16,689 nt of DNA. Origin: Alphaproteobacteria bacterium (lineage in GTDB: Bacteria > Pseudomonadota > Alphaproteobacteria > Sphingomonadales > SMXR01). Below the pieces are notes generated by a model. That model searched no databases, had not been told where the DNA came from, and worked only from the letters and a program-made list of their open reading frames with translations. This document shows positions 1 through 7,592 of this stretch, piece by piece (the first letter of the stretch is position 1; every line of letters begins with the position of its first letter). Both the position numbers and the translations under genes were made by a program. Where the stretch lies: the NCBI GenBank assembly GCA_004356215.1, contig SMXR01000085.1, positions 1 to 16,689 on the forward strand, read 5' to 3'.

Positions 1-998
1 ACATGGAGGCCCTTGGCGTGGGGAAATTGATCTTCCACGGCTTCAAGGACGCTTTTTTTGAAGGCAGCGATATCCTTGATGGTATCCACTTTATTAAAGG
101 CCAGGATCAACCCCCGGCCCTCGGCCAATACCTGGGTGGCGATTTTGATATCCTGATGGCTGATCGGAACTTCCGGTTCGCATATCAAAACCACAACATG
201 GGCAAAATCGATCGCGTTCAAGGTGTCGCCGACCGACATTTTTTCAAGCTTTTCCCGGACCCGGGCTTTTTTTCGGAGACCAGCGGTATCAAACAGCTGG
301 ACATCACGCCCGCCCCACGACCAGTCCAGGGCAATAGAATCGCGGGTGATACCGGCCTCGGGCCCGGTCAGGACCCGGTTTTCGCCCATAAGGCGGTTGA
401 TCAGGGTTGATTTCCCGGCATTGGGGCGGCCGACAATGGCCAGCTTGATGGGGCCGCTAGCTTTACCGTCCTCAAATTCTTCATTTTCCTTGGCCTCACT
501 TTCAGGGATCAGGGCGGCCAGGCATTGAATAAGCTCGCCAAGGCCCTCACCGTGTTCTGCTGAAAACGCAACTGGCTCACCAAGGCCGAGCTTGAAGGCT
601 TCGTAATAACCCGCCTCGCCCCCCCGGCCTTCACATTTATTGGCGACCAGGATCACCGGCACCTGGAAGGGGCGGATCCAACTGGCTATTTCCTCATCCT
701 GGGGGGTAACCCCGACCCGGGCATCAATGACAAAAATAGCGATATCGGCCTTGTCCTTCAAAACCGCTTCGGTGCTTCTTTTCATGCGGGTGGTGAGCGA
801 ATGGTCGCCGTCTTCATCAAGCCCGGCGGTGTCAATCAAATCGAATTTAACATTACCTAATGTGACCGGGGTGACCTTCCAGTCGCGGGTCACGCCAGGG
901 GTATCATGAACCAGCGCCAGGCGTTTTCCAGCCAGACGGTTGAATAAGGTTGACTTGCCCACATTCGGGCGTCCCAGGATGGCAACAGTGCAGGTCAT
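1..998 (-). CDS. der: Ribosome-assembly GTPase Der (EngA), 3' end outside the window
   Basis: Der is an essential GTPase with two tandem G domains that acts in 50S subunit maturation. About 332 residues are visible, starting at the ATG at 998. G domain 1 has the P-loop GRPNVGKST at residues 9-17, DTAG at 56-59 and NKCE at 120-123, where many families have NKxD. An acidic linker follows. G domain 2 has the P-loop GRPNAGKST at 190-198, a second DTAG near 237 and NKVD near 297. The frame is open to the window edge. The rest of domain 2 and the C-terminal KH-like domain are missing only because the window ends. The start lies 21 nt after the bamB stop, with only a weak purine-rich ribosome site, so translation probably depends on the shared transcript. 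The yfgM-bamB-der order is widespread in proteobacteria. Confidence 0.97.
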   Translation of the reverse strand, partial: MTCTVAILGRPNVGKSTLFNRLAGKRLALVHDTPGVTRDWKVTPVTLGNVKFDLIDTAGLDEDGDHSLTTRMKRSTEAVLKDKADIAIFVIDARVGVTPQDEEIASWIRPFQVPVILVANKCEGRGGEAGYYEAFKLGLGEPVAFSAEHGEGLGELIQCLAALIPESEAKENEEFEDGKASGPIKLAIVGRPNAGKSTLINRLMGENRVLTGPEAGITRDSIALDWSWGGRDVQLFDTAGLRKKARVREKLEKMSVGDTLNAIDFAHVVVLICEPEVPISHQDIKIATQVLAEGRGLILAFNKVDTIKDIAAFKKSVLEAVEDQFPHAKGLH

Positions 999-1019
999 TT
1001 TCAAATCTCATGCGGGGCC

Positions 1020-2357
1020 TTAGCGGTAAGCAATCAGCTCACCGTCATCGGTTAAAACATAAACAGTCCGGTTGGCAACAATCGGGGCAATCACCGTTCC
1101 CGCGGGCATTTTTGTGCCGCTGAGAATTTCGCCGGTATAGGGCGAGATAGTCAGGATATACCCGTGTGAAGACACAACTATCAGCCGGTCTCCAGCCAAA
1201 ACCGGCCCGGCCCAGCGGATCAGATGTTTTCTTTTTTTACGTTTTTCAAAGCGTTCCAGCTGAGTTATCCAGCTGACGCGGCCATCGCGGGTCGAGATAT
1301 TTATCAACGCCCCTTCGGTGGTCAGAACAAACATATAGCTGCCAGCCACCCAGGGAGTGTAAAGGGTGCCGATGTTCTTTTCCCAGACCCGGTCACCCGA
1401 GCGCATGTCTATCGAAACCAGCCGGCCCGAATGATTGCCGATATAAACCCGGCCCCTGGAAATCACCGGGTGGCCGTCGATATCGTTCAAAGTAGCCAGG
1501 GCGGTCAGGCGGCCAGTGCGGCTGAGGCTGTCCTGCCAACTCATCTGGCCATTTTGGGCACGCAGGGCATAAATTTCCCCTGATGAAAAGGTGGCGATAA
1601 CCGTATCACCCTCCACAGCGGCGCTGGCAGATCCCAAAACCGCGGCATTTTCCACGATGCCCAGATATTCCCAAAGCACTTCCCCGTCCTCAGCCGACAA
1701 CGTAAACAGCCGATTATCCTGGGTGTTAACAAAGACCCGGCCATCGGCAATCGTGGGCGCCCCGCGCAACGGCACACCAACATCAGTCCGCCATAACTCG
1801 GCGCCGGTCTCAGCATCCAGGGCAGCAGCAAAACCATAACCGGTGGTGGCAAAAATCCTGCCGCCCCAATACCCAACCCCACCGCCGTATGCGACGTTAG
1901 AGCGTTCTTCCTTGTTTTCAAGTTTGGTGCGCCAAATTAAACGGCCGTTGGTTTCATCAAAGGCACTGACCTGGCCTTTGACATCAATGACATAAACCCT
2001 GCCCTGCCAGACCACCGGGCCGGACACCAGTTTTTGATATTTCTTGGAGCCATGTCCGATCTTTGATTTCCACGCCACCTGCAAGGTGTCACCGACACTT
2101 AAATGATGGTTCACATGGGCGGGATTGCCCCCTGCCTGACCCCAATTTTGATTGACGTAAGGCCGCGGAAGCGTCACCGGGACAGTGGCCAGGATGGGAT
2201 CAATTTCAACGTCACCTTCGGTGGTGATAATCGAAATTCGAATTCCCTCCAGCTCATCCTCCTTTTCATTCTTGGGGCCGCACGCCATCAGGCTGATTGC
2301 TGTCACCAGCATCACCAACCCTGTAAAAAACCGTTTTTTGTTCTCAAATTTTACCAT
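1020..2357 (-). CDS. bamB: BamB, beta-propeller lipoprotein of the outer-membrane assembly (BAM) complex
   Basis: BamB is a periplasmic lipoprotein that scaffolds BamA during insertion of outer-membrane beta-barrels. The 445-residue product begins with a lysine-containing N-terminus and a hydrophobic stretch. It then has the lipobox LMAC, with Cys26 as the predicted lipidation site, followed by a charged linker. From about residue 90 to the end there are eight PQQ-like blades with the pattern G-x-(L/V)-x-A-(L/F)-(D/S)-x-x-(T/N)-G-x-x-x-W. Examples are VSAFDETNGRLIWRT and AAALDAETGAELWRT. Eight blades fit the known BamB propeller. The length is slightly above that of E. coli BamB (392). The start at 2357 is preceded by AAGG about 10 nt upstream. 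It lies between yfgM (53-nt gap) and der, the usual neighbours. A generic PQQ-repeat lipoprotein is the only alternative, and context makes that unlikely. Confidence 0.93.
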   Translation of the reverse strand: MVKFENKKRFFTGLVMLVTAISLMACGPKNEKEDELEGIRISIITTEGDVEIDPILATVPVTLPRPYVNQNWGQAGGNPAHVNHHLSVGDTLQVAWKSKIGHGSKKYQKLVSGPVVWQGRVYVIDVKGQVSAFDETNGRLIWRTKLENKEERSNVAYGGGVGYWGGRIFATTGYGFAAALDAETGAELWRTDVGVPLRGAPTIADGRVFVNTQDNRLFTLSAEDGEVLWEYLGIVENAAVLGSASAAVEGDTVIATFSSGEIYALRAQNGQMSWQDSLSRTGRLTALATLNDIDGHPVISRGRVYIGNHSGRLVSIDMRSGDRVWEKNIGTLYTPWVAGSYMFVLTTEGALINISTRDGRVSWITQLERFEKRKKRKHLIRWAGPVLAGDRLIVVSSHGYILTISPYTGEILSGTKMPAGTVIAPIVANRTVYVLTDDGELIAYR

Positions 2358-2410
2358 TTTCTTTGTACCTTTTCGGAAGCGCCAGGTGGGCTTAAATTCT
2401 ACAACACCTA

Positions 2411-3109
2411 TTAGCTTGCTGGTTCTTCTTCGTTTTTATTTTTCAATAAGCTTCCAGCGGGTTTCTTATTTTCAATCATTTGCATAAATTCGCCGGCCCG
2501 GTTTTTTAAATCGGGGGGAGTTGCCGGGTCGGCCGCCAGCCTTAAGAAAATTTCCTCGGCCTCCGTGTACCTGGCCTCGGTAAAGTACATCAACGCCAGA
2601 GCTTCATTGGCACTATAATACCAATTGCTGCTCGCCTTTACCAAGGGGGTCAGGCGCTCATAAGCCTCTTCTGTCCCACCCTGATCAATCAGGATAAGCA
2701 CCGCCATTAGCGCCCCGTATTCGCGAAACCTCTGGGTCAGGCCGGTGTCGGCGGAAATCTCGTCATAGGCACTAATTGCCCCAGAAATATCACCGGAAGT
2801 GGCCAGGTTTGCGGCTTTTTGAAGGCGCGATAAAAGGCCGTAGCCATACTTGGACGAGGCAATCAGGCCTTCAAACCCGGCTAAAGCCTCGGCGTCCTTG
2901 CCAGCCTCCAGGTCGCTTACCGCGGCCTGATAACGCTCACTCTCCTGAATTCTTTGTGCGACCACATAGTCTTGCCAGTAAACCCGGCCGCCCATAGCCG
3001 CAATAAAAAGGACCGCGCCACCAATGACGAAGGGGCCGGTTGTCTTCCAAAGTTTTTTTAATTTTTCCCTGCGGAGTTCTTCATTCACTTCAGAAAAAAC
3101 GTCTACCAC
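2411..3109 (-). CDS. yfgM: YfgM-like membrane-anchored tetratricopeptide protein
   Basis: YfgM-type proteins are single-pass inner-membrane proteins with a periplasmic TPR domain. In E. coli YfgM associates with the SecYEG chaperone PpiD and lies beside bamB. I place the start at the GTG at 3109, giving 232 residues. AGGAG stands 6 nt upstream, and the product then begins MVDVFSEVNEELRREKLKKL, as alphaproteobacterial homologs do. In-frame ATGs at 3124, 3130 and 3178 exist but have no ribosome site, and the last lies in a hairpin loop. Residues about 26-44 form one membrane helix. TPR-like helical pairs fill residues 50-210, for example AVSDLEAGKDAEALAGFEGL and AIDLLYF-like repeats ending in RYTEAEEIFLRLAADP. 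The C-terminus is rich in Lys, Asn and Glu. The gene follows panB by 84 nt and precedes bamB by 53 nt, so it is probably co-transcribed. The family call rests on context plus topology. Confidence 0.85.
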   Translation of the reverse strand: MVDVFSEVNEELRREKLKKLWKTTGPFVIGGAVLFIAAMGGRVYWQDYVVAQRIQESERYQAAVSDLEAGKDAEALAGFEGLIASSKYGYGLLSRLQKAANLATSGDISGAISAYDEISADTGLTQRFREYGALMAVLILIDQGGTEEAYERLTPLVKASSNWYYSANEALALMYFTEARYTEAEEIFLRLAADPATPPDLKNRAGEFMQMIENKKPAGSLLKNKNEEEPAS

Positions 3110-3166
3110 TGTCGTCTCCTGCATTGTCATTTTTTTGCGCGGGCTACCATAGCCAAAGGCGGCCCC

Positions 3167-3194
3167 CAGCGCAAACATAATGCGCTGATTTTTT
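3167..3194 (+). terminator. Hairpin plus T-run between panB and yfgM, oriented on the plus strand
   Basis: CAGCGCA (3167-3173) and TGCGCTG (3181-3187) form a perfect 7-bp stem with a 7-nt loop. A T-run follows at 3189-3195 on the plus strand. That is the layout of an intrinsic terminator for plus-strand transcription, opposite to the genes here. Read on the minus strand, the stem is followed by a G/C-rich stretch with no T-run, so it should not stop the operon transcript. It could instead act as an intercistronic mRNA structure. The A-run on the minus strand is partly explained by the panB stop region. Confidence 0.4.
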
Positions 3195-4039
3195 TACACT
3201 TTTTTGTTTTTCCCGTAGGTCTGGTCAGGCCCCGGGAAACGCCGGGCCCTGACGTCGCCGGCATAGGCTTTAACGGCCTTTTCAATTTCCCCGGAAAGGT
3301 TGGCGTAGGTTTTAACGAATTTAGGGACCCAGGGGCTTAATCCCAGCATGTCTTCGGTGACCAGAACCTGGCCATCGCAGTGGACCGAAGCGCCAATGCC
3401 GATGGTTGGATTGGAAACCGCTGCGGTAATTTCAGCGGCCAGTTCCGCTGGCACCCCTTCTATGACCGTCGAAAATGCCCCGGCCTTGTCCACCGCCTGG
3501 GCGTCTTTCAAAACCTGGGTGTGGCTGGCCTTGCCTTTGCCCTGAACCTTGAAACCACCCATGGTGTTAAGCGCCTGGGGCCGCAGGCCGATATGGGCCA
3601 TGACCGGAATGCCATTCGCGACCAGGTGTTTGATGGTCGGCGCCATCGCTTCGCCGCCTTCAAGCTTGATCGCCTGAACCCCGGTTTTCTTGATAACCTT
3701 GGCGGCGTTCCGGAAGGCCTGTTCCTGGCCTTCTTCATAAGACCCGAATGGCATATCAAACACACATAGCGCGTGGCCAGTGGCCTCCACCACCGACTTG
3801 GCGTGGCCGATCATGGTGAACAGCGACAAGCCCAGGGTATCGGGCAGGCCGTAAAGCACCATGGCCATGGAATCGCCGATAATGATGATATCCGAGGCCG
3901 CATCCACCAGCCGGGCGATCGGGGCGGTATACGCGGTCAGGCTGACAAGCGGCTCACCGCCCTTGGCCGCCTGGATATTCGGCACCGTCAGGCGCTTGCC
4001 TTGGCTTCGCTTTTTACCGGATGAATACGGGCTTGGCAT
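3194..4039 (-). CDS. panB: 3-methyl-2-oxobutanoate hydroxymethyltransferase (ketopantoate synthase)
   Basis: PanB transfers a hydroxymethyl group from 5,10-methylenetetrahydrofolate to 2-oxoisovalerate to make ketopantoate, the first committed step to pantothenate and coenzyme A. The 281-residue product is a TIM barrel of normal length. Visible landmarks are SLTAYTAPIARLVDAA at 33-48, GDSMAMVLYG with metal ligand Asp56, FDMPFGSYE with Asp95, and KLEGG with Glu127. The catalytic Glu194 lies in VIEGVP, and GIGAS and DMLGL lie near 214 and 230. I chose the ATG at 4039, which has GGGAG just upstream and lies one base after the guaA stop. A TTG at 4054 would overlap guaA. The tight junction suggests translational coupling to guaA. 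The N-terminus up to about residue 18 is basic and not conserved. Confidence 0.96.
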   Translation of the reverse strand: MPSPYSSGKKRSQGKRLTVPNIQAAKGGEPLVSLTAYTAPIARLVDAASDIIIIGDSMAMVLYGLPDTLGLSLFTMIGHAKSVVEATGHALCVFDMPFGSYEEGQEQAFRNAAKVIKKTGVQAIKLEGGEAMAPTIKHLVANGIPVMAHIGLRPQALNTMGGFKVQGKGKASHTQVLKDAQAVDKAGAFSTVIEGVPAELAAEITAAVSNPTIGIGASVHCDGQVLVTEDMLGLSPWVPKFVKTYANLSGEIEKAVKAYAGDVRARRFPGPDQTYGKNKKV

Positions 4040-4040
4040 G

Positions 4041-5588
4041 CTACTCCCACTCAATCGTGCCAGGGGGTTTGGATGTTATATCATAAACGATGCGGTTTAT
4101 GCCTTTTACCTCATTGATAATCCGGGTGGCGCATTGGCCAAGAAATTCATGGCTGAAACCATAATAATCGGCGGTCATGCCATCGGTTGATGTCACCGCG
4201 CGCAGCGCACAGACAAAATCGTAGGTGCGCTCATCGCCCATAACGCCGACGGTCCTGACCGGCAGCAAAACCGCAAAGGCCTGCCAAATTTCGTTATAAA
4301 GCCCGGCTTTCCTGATCTCATCCAGGTAAATCGCGTCAGCCTTCCGGAGGAGATCGCATTTTTGCCTCGTCACTTCTCCGGGAATGCGGATGGCCAGGCC
4401 CGGTCCGGGAAACGGATGGCGTTCAACAAAGGCATCGGGCAAGCCCAGTTCACGGCCAAGGACACGAACCTCATCCTTGAACAACTCACGCAGCGGCTCA
4501 ATCAAATCCAGCTTCATGACATCGGGCAGGCCGCCGACATTATGATGTGATTTAATCGTCGAGGACGGGCCCCCGGTAAATGAGACGCTTTCAATCACAT
4601 CGGGATAAAGCGTGCCCTGGGCGAGAAAATCGACGCCCGGAATTTTTTCGGCTTCAGCTTCAAAAATATCGATAAAGGTCTTGCCGATGATTTTGCGTTT
4701 CGCTTCCGGGTCCCCGACCCCTTTCAGGCGCCCAAGAAACAATTCAGAGGCATCCTTGTGGATCAGGGGGATGTGATAATTATCCTGGAACAGCGTGACC
4801 ACCTGTTCGGCCTCACCCTCCCTGAGCAGCCCATGGTCAACAAATACGCAGGTCAGCTGGTCGCCGATGGCCTCAAACAAAAGAACCGCGACAACGGCAG
4901 AATCGACCCCGCCGGAAAGCCCGCAAATCACATGTTTTTTGCCAACTTTGGCCCGGATTTCCTTGATTTTCGAGGTCCGGAAATGGTCCATCGTCCAGCC
5001 ATCATCGCAGCCGCAAATTTTGTGAACAAAATTGGAAATAAGCTTGGCGCCTTTCAGGGTATGGACAACCTCGGGGTGGAACTGGACGCCATAAAATTTG
5101 CGCTCGTCATCGGCAATCGCGGCAAACGGTGCGTTCGCGCTGGAGCCGACAATTTTGAAATTTTCCGGTATCGCGGTCACGGTATCGCCGTGGCTCATCC
5201 ACACCTGGTCCTTGTCACCCTTTTGCCAAACCCCTTCGAACAAGCGGCAGTCATCGGTGATTTTAAGGTAGGCGCGGCCAAATTCACGGTGGTCGGCCCC
5301 CTCAACCTTACCGCCTAGATGTTCGACCATGTCCTGCTCGCCATAACAAATGCCAAAAATAGGAATATCCAGCTTGAAAATTTCACCCGGGGATCGCGGG
5401 GTGTCATCGCCGGTGACCGATGCCGGCCCGCCGGAAAGAATTATCCCCTTGGGTTTCAGCCGCTTGAGGGCCTCCAGCGCCTTGGTATAGGGGACAATTT
5501 CACAGTAAACCCCGGCTTCGCGCACACGCCGGGCTATCAGTTGGGTGACTTGGGAACCGAAATCCAGAATAAGAATGCTATCGGCCAT
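4041..5588 (-). CDS. guaA: GMP synthase (glutamine-hydrolysing)
   Basis: GuaA converts XMP to GMP with ATP and glutamine, the last step of de novo GMP synthesis. The 515-residue product has the usual three parts. The class I glutamine amidotransferase has Cys81 in GICYGEQ, with His171 and Glu173 in QFHPEV. The ATP pyrophosphatase has its P-loop SGGVDS at 225-230. The C-terminal dimerisation domain ends with KPPGTIEWE. The start at 5588 (MADSILILDFGSQ) has AAGG 8 nt upstream. An in-frame ATG at 5618 would add ten residues with no family similarity. It precedes panB by one base and follows the TPR gene by 161 nt. That gap holds a hairpin and perhaps a promoter. guaB lies three genes upstream on the same strand, so both GTP-branch enzymes are encoded here. 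Confidence 0.98.
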   Translation of the reverse strand: MADSILILDFGSQVTQLIARRVREAGVYCEIVPYTKALEALKRLKPKGIILSGGPASVTGDDTPRSPGEIFKLDIPIFGICYGEQDMVEHLGGKVEGADHREFGRAYLKITDDCRLFEGVWQKGDKDQVWMSHGDTVTAIPENFKIVGSSANAPFAAIADDERKFYGVQFHPEVVHTLKGAKLISNFVHKICGCDDGWTMDHFRTSKIKEIRAKVGKKHVICGLSGGVDSAVVAVLLFEAIGDQLTCVFVDHGLLREGEAEQVVTLFQDNYHIPLIHKDASELFLGRLKGVGDPEAKRKIIGKTFIDIFEAEAEKIPGVDFLAQGTLYPDVIESVSFTGGPSSTIKSHHNVGGLPDVMKLDLIEPLRELFKDEVRVLGRELGLPDAFVERHPFPGPGLAIRIPGEVTRQKCDLLRKADAIYLDEIRKAGLYNEIWQAFAVLLPVRTVGVMGDERTYDFVCALRAVTSTDGMTADYYGFSHEFLGQCATRIINEVKGINRIVYDITSKPPGTIEWE

Positions 5589-5719
5589 TGAGTATGCCTT
5601 TTTTTTCGATGTTAGCATTTACCCGATAATGACCGGCGTGGAAACCGCGAAATTCATTTGTTTTATCCGGGAACTCAGTGGTGGTGAAAAAAACCGGGAG
5701 AATTTGCTAAAAAGTTAGA

Positions 5720-5741
5720 TAAAAATAACTGTATAACAGTT
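5720..5741 (-). terminator. Weak AT-rich terminator-like hairpin after the TPR gene
   Basis: On the minus strand AACTGT-TAT-ACAGTT forms a perfect 6-bp stem with a 3-nt loop, 8 nt after the TPR stop codon, followed by ATTTTTA. Form and position suit an intrinsic terminator, but the stem is AT-rich and probably leaks. If it works, guaA needs some readthrough or its own promoter in the remaining roughly 130 nt. In that stretch I see only a poor candidate (TTTTCA, 17-18 nt, GATAAA). Confidence 0.35.
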
Positions 5742-5749
5742 TGTTATTA

Positions 5750-6223
5750 TTAACTATTTTCCTCTTCACTGGCAATTTCTTCGACATGGTCTTCAATCGT
5801 TGTTTCGAGGCGTCCTTCCTGGTCACAATCGCGGTCAAAGCAGATGGTTTGCATCTTTTCCAGGTTAAGCCTGGCCTGATCAACCGATTCCCCGGAAAGA
5901 TAGGCATAGGCCTGGAGCTCGAGGGCGGTCAGGTTGGTTGGCTCCAGCCATAGCGCCAGGTCGTAATATTTCAAGCTGGTGGGCAACGAATCTATCCGAA
6001 GATATATCGTCCCGAGGCCAATATAGGCCGACACATTTCCGGGGTCGGCGACAATCGCCTGCTCAAACTTTTTCAGGGCAACTCTAAAGTCACCGGCCTC
6101 AAGTGCGGCATCCCCCTCAGCCGCCAGGATAACCGAAACATCCTTGTAAACCTCCAGCACCTGCGCATTTGCGGGCGTCAGGGTTAGAAATAGTGCGATC
6201 AGCAAGAGGGTAATGGTTTTCAT
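5750..6223 (-). CDS. Small secreted tetratricopeptide-repeat protein
   Basis: This is a 157-residue protein of unknown specific role. The start at 6223 has GGAG 5 nt upstream. An upstream in-frame ATG at 6247 lies inside the predicted -10 box and is rejected. Residues 1-20 form a signal peptide, with a hydrophobic core and the cleavage site ANA|Q. The mature part has about three TPR motifs: residues 36-68 with the GDFRVALKKFEQAIVADPGN signature, 69-102 with SLKYYDLALWLEPTN, and 103-125. A C-x4-C pair (Cys128 and Cys133) and an acidic tail follow. It is probably periplasmic, where the cysteines could form a disulfide. It lies between rsmB and guaA, a place where alphaproteobacteria often carry a TPR gene. 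No enzyme motif is visible, so a protein-binding role is inferred only from the fold. Confidence 0.85.
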   Translation of the reverse strand: MKTITLLLIALFLTLTPANAQVLEVYKDVSVILAAEGDAALEAGDFRVALKKFEQAIVADPGNVSAYIGLGTIYLRIDSLPTSLKYYDLALWLEPTNLTALELQAYAYLSGESVDQARLNLEKMQTICFDRDCDQEGRLETTIEDHVEEIASEEENS

Positions 6224-6246
6224 AAAAACTCCAATAGGGTTCGCCA

Positions 6247-6275
6247 CTTTTACCCTGTTCCGGGGGTGGTGTCAT
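6247..6275 (-). promoter_or_regulatory. Predicted sigma70-type promoter for the TPR gene
   Basis: Read on the minus strand, ATGACA (5 of 6 with TTGACA) is separated by 17 nt from TAAAAG (4 of 6 with TATAAT). The implied transcription start is near 6240, giving a short leader that contains the GGAG ribosome site of the TPR gene. It sits in the 70-nt gap after rsmB. It is predicted by eye only. Confidence 0.4.
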
Positions 6276-6293
6276 AAAAATAATGATGGGTGG

Positions 6294-7586
6294 TCAGGGT
6301 TTTTCCAGGACAGCCACAAAAAACCCATCGGTTCCATGCCGCCCCGGGGTTAGCAACAGGGCGCCTTTCAGCGAGGAGGCGCTATCGGGAATTGTTTTCA
6401 TATCCCGGCCTTCAAGGATATCCCGGTAATCCAGCAGACCCCAGCCAGCATGGCCGTCAAGAAAGGTGCTAACCTGGTCTTCAGCTTCGGCCTGAAAAAA
6501 CGAACAGGTGATATAAATCAAACGGCCGCCGGGTTTTACCAGAGCGGCGCCCTCGGCCAAAAGCGCTTTTTGGGTGGTAATATAGGTGGCAAGTTTTTCC
6601 TTTGTCAGGCCAAAACGCTGATCCGGGCTGCGCCGCCAGGTGCCGCTGCCCGAACACGGCAGATCGAGAATTACCCGATCCATATTGCCCGCAAGCGGGG
6701 CCAGAAATTCATCCCGTCCGTTAACGGGTAAAACCGCCCGCTGAACATTGCGCGCGCCTGCCTTTTGCACCCGTTTGGCCAATTCCTTCAAACGCTTTTC
6801 ATTGATATCGAAGGCATAAATCTGGCCCGAGTTGGCCATCTCAGCCGCGGCGCCTAAGGTTTTACCGCCGGCGCCCGCGCACAGATCAAGAACCTGCATT
6901 CCGGGCCGGGCATCCACCAGCAGGGCCGCTATTTGCGAGCCTTCGTCCTGGATTTCAATCAAACCATCCTGAAAGACCTGAAGCGGTACCAAATTGACGT
7001 GTTCGGTTGAGGAAAACCCCAGCGGTGAAAATGATGTTGGTTCGAACCCGAGGGCTTTCAGATCTTCGCTAAGCTCTTCCGGCCTGGCCTTCAAGGTGTT
7101 GATGCGAACGGTCAGCGGGGCCCGGCCCTTCAGGACAGTTAGTTCTTTTTCCCAGGTTTTTGGGAAGCGGTCTTGGAAGCGCCCCAATAGCCATTCCGGA
7201 CAATTAAGCCGAGCCCAGTCAGGGACTTTGTCTGAAAGGTTTCCCAGCGCCTTGACCAGGGCACCTTCGCCGTCGGTTAAGGGCGGAAGGCCATATCCGC
7301 CCTCGGCAAACAAGGCCGCGTCAAAGCCCCCGGTTTGCACCAGATGGGTCAGTAAAATTGACCGGCTGTCCGGGGATCCACCGGCGGCCCGGAGGGCCCA
7401 GTCCAGGGCCAGATAATTGCGGATAATTTCATAAAGCGTTGCCTGGATCGCGCGCCGGTCCTTGGATCCGATATAGCGGTTTTTACGGAAATGGTGGTTG
7501 GCGATTAAATCCAGCGGGTAGGACGGGTCCTTGAAAAAATGTTCGAGCAAATCCTGCGCTGTTTTCAGGCGGGCTGAGGGCTTCAT
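6294..7586 (-). CDS. rsmB: RsmB-family 16S rRNA m5C methyltransferase (Sun/Fmu)
   Basis: RsmB methylates cytosine 967 of 16S rRNA using S-adenosylmethionine. The 430-residue product has a helical N-terminal NusB-like region up to about residue 140, then the Rossmann methyltransferase domain. Landmarks are EIQDEGSQ at 211-218 and the SAM site LDLCAGAGGKT at 233-243. Asp260 in FDINEKRL binds the ribose. The two RNA m5C cysteines are Cys311 in DLPCSGSGTWRR and Cys361 in YITCSFF. By family knowledge the second Cys is the nucleophile and the first releases the product. The start at 7586 is 6 nt after the guaB stop, with no clear ribosome site, which suggests reinitiation or coupling. Another NOP2/Sun member (RsmF-like) is possible, but the N-terminal region and the guaB-rsmB-guaA context favour RsmB. 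Confidence 0.92.
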   Translation of the reverse strand: MKPSARLKTAQDLLEHFFKDPSYPLDLIANHHFRKNRYIGSKDRRAIQATLYEIIRNYLALDWALRAAGGSPDSRSILLTHLVQTGGFDAALFAEGGYGLPPLTDGEGALVKALGNLSDKVPDWARLNCPEWLLGRFQDRFPKTWEKELTVLKGRAPLTVRINTLKARPEELSEDLKALGFEPTSFSPLGFSSTEHVNLVPLQVFQDGLIEIQDEGSQIAALLVDARPGMQVLDLCAGAGGKTLGAAAEMANSGQIYAFDINEKRLKELAKRVQKAGARNVQRAVLPVNGRDEFLAPLAGNMDRVILDLPCSGSGTWRRSPDQRFGLTKEKLATYITTQKALLAEGAALVKPGGRLIYITCSFFQAEAEDQVSTFLDGHAGWGLLDYRDILEGRDMKTIPDSASSLKGALLLTPGRHGTDGFFVAVLEKP

Positions 7587-7592
7587 GAAGGC

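Noticed and set aside
4037..4054. TTG at 4054 as the panB start
   Set aside because: The ATG at 4039 has GGGAG upstream and sits one base after the guaA stop. The extra five residues are Gly/Ser-rich and would overlap guaA.
4758..5318. Plus-strand open frame of 186 codons opposite guaA
   Set aside because: It is a shadow of the guaA codon pattern with no recognisable domain or start signal.
5619..5657. Twelve-residue minus-strand reading frame in the guaA leader that could be a leader peptide
   Set aside because: It has no ribosome site, no regulatory codon run and no attenuator-like pair of hairpins, and an open frame this short is expected by chance.
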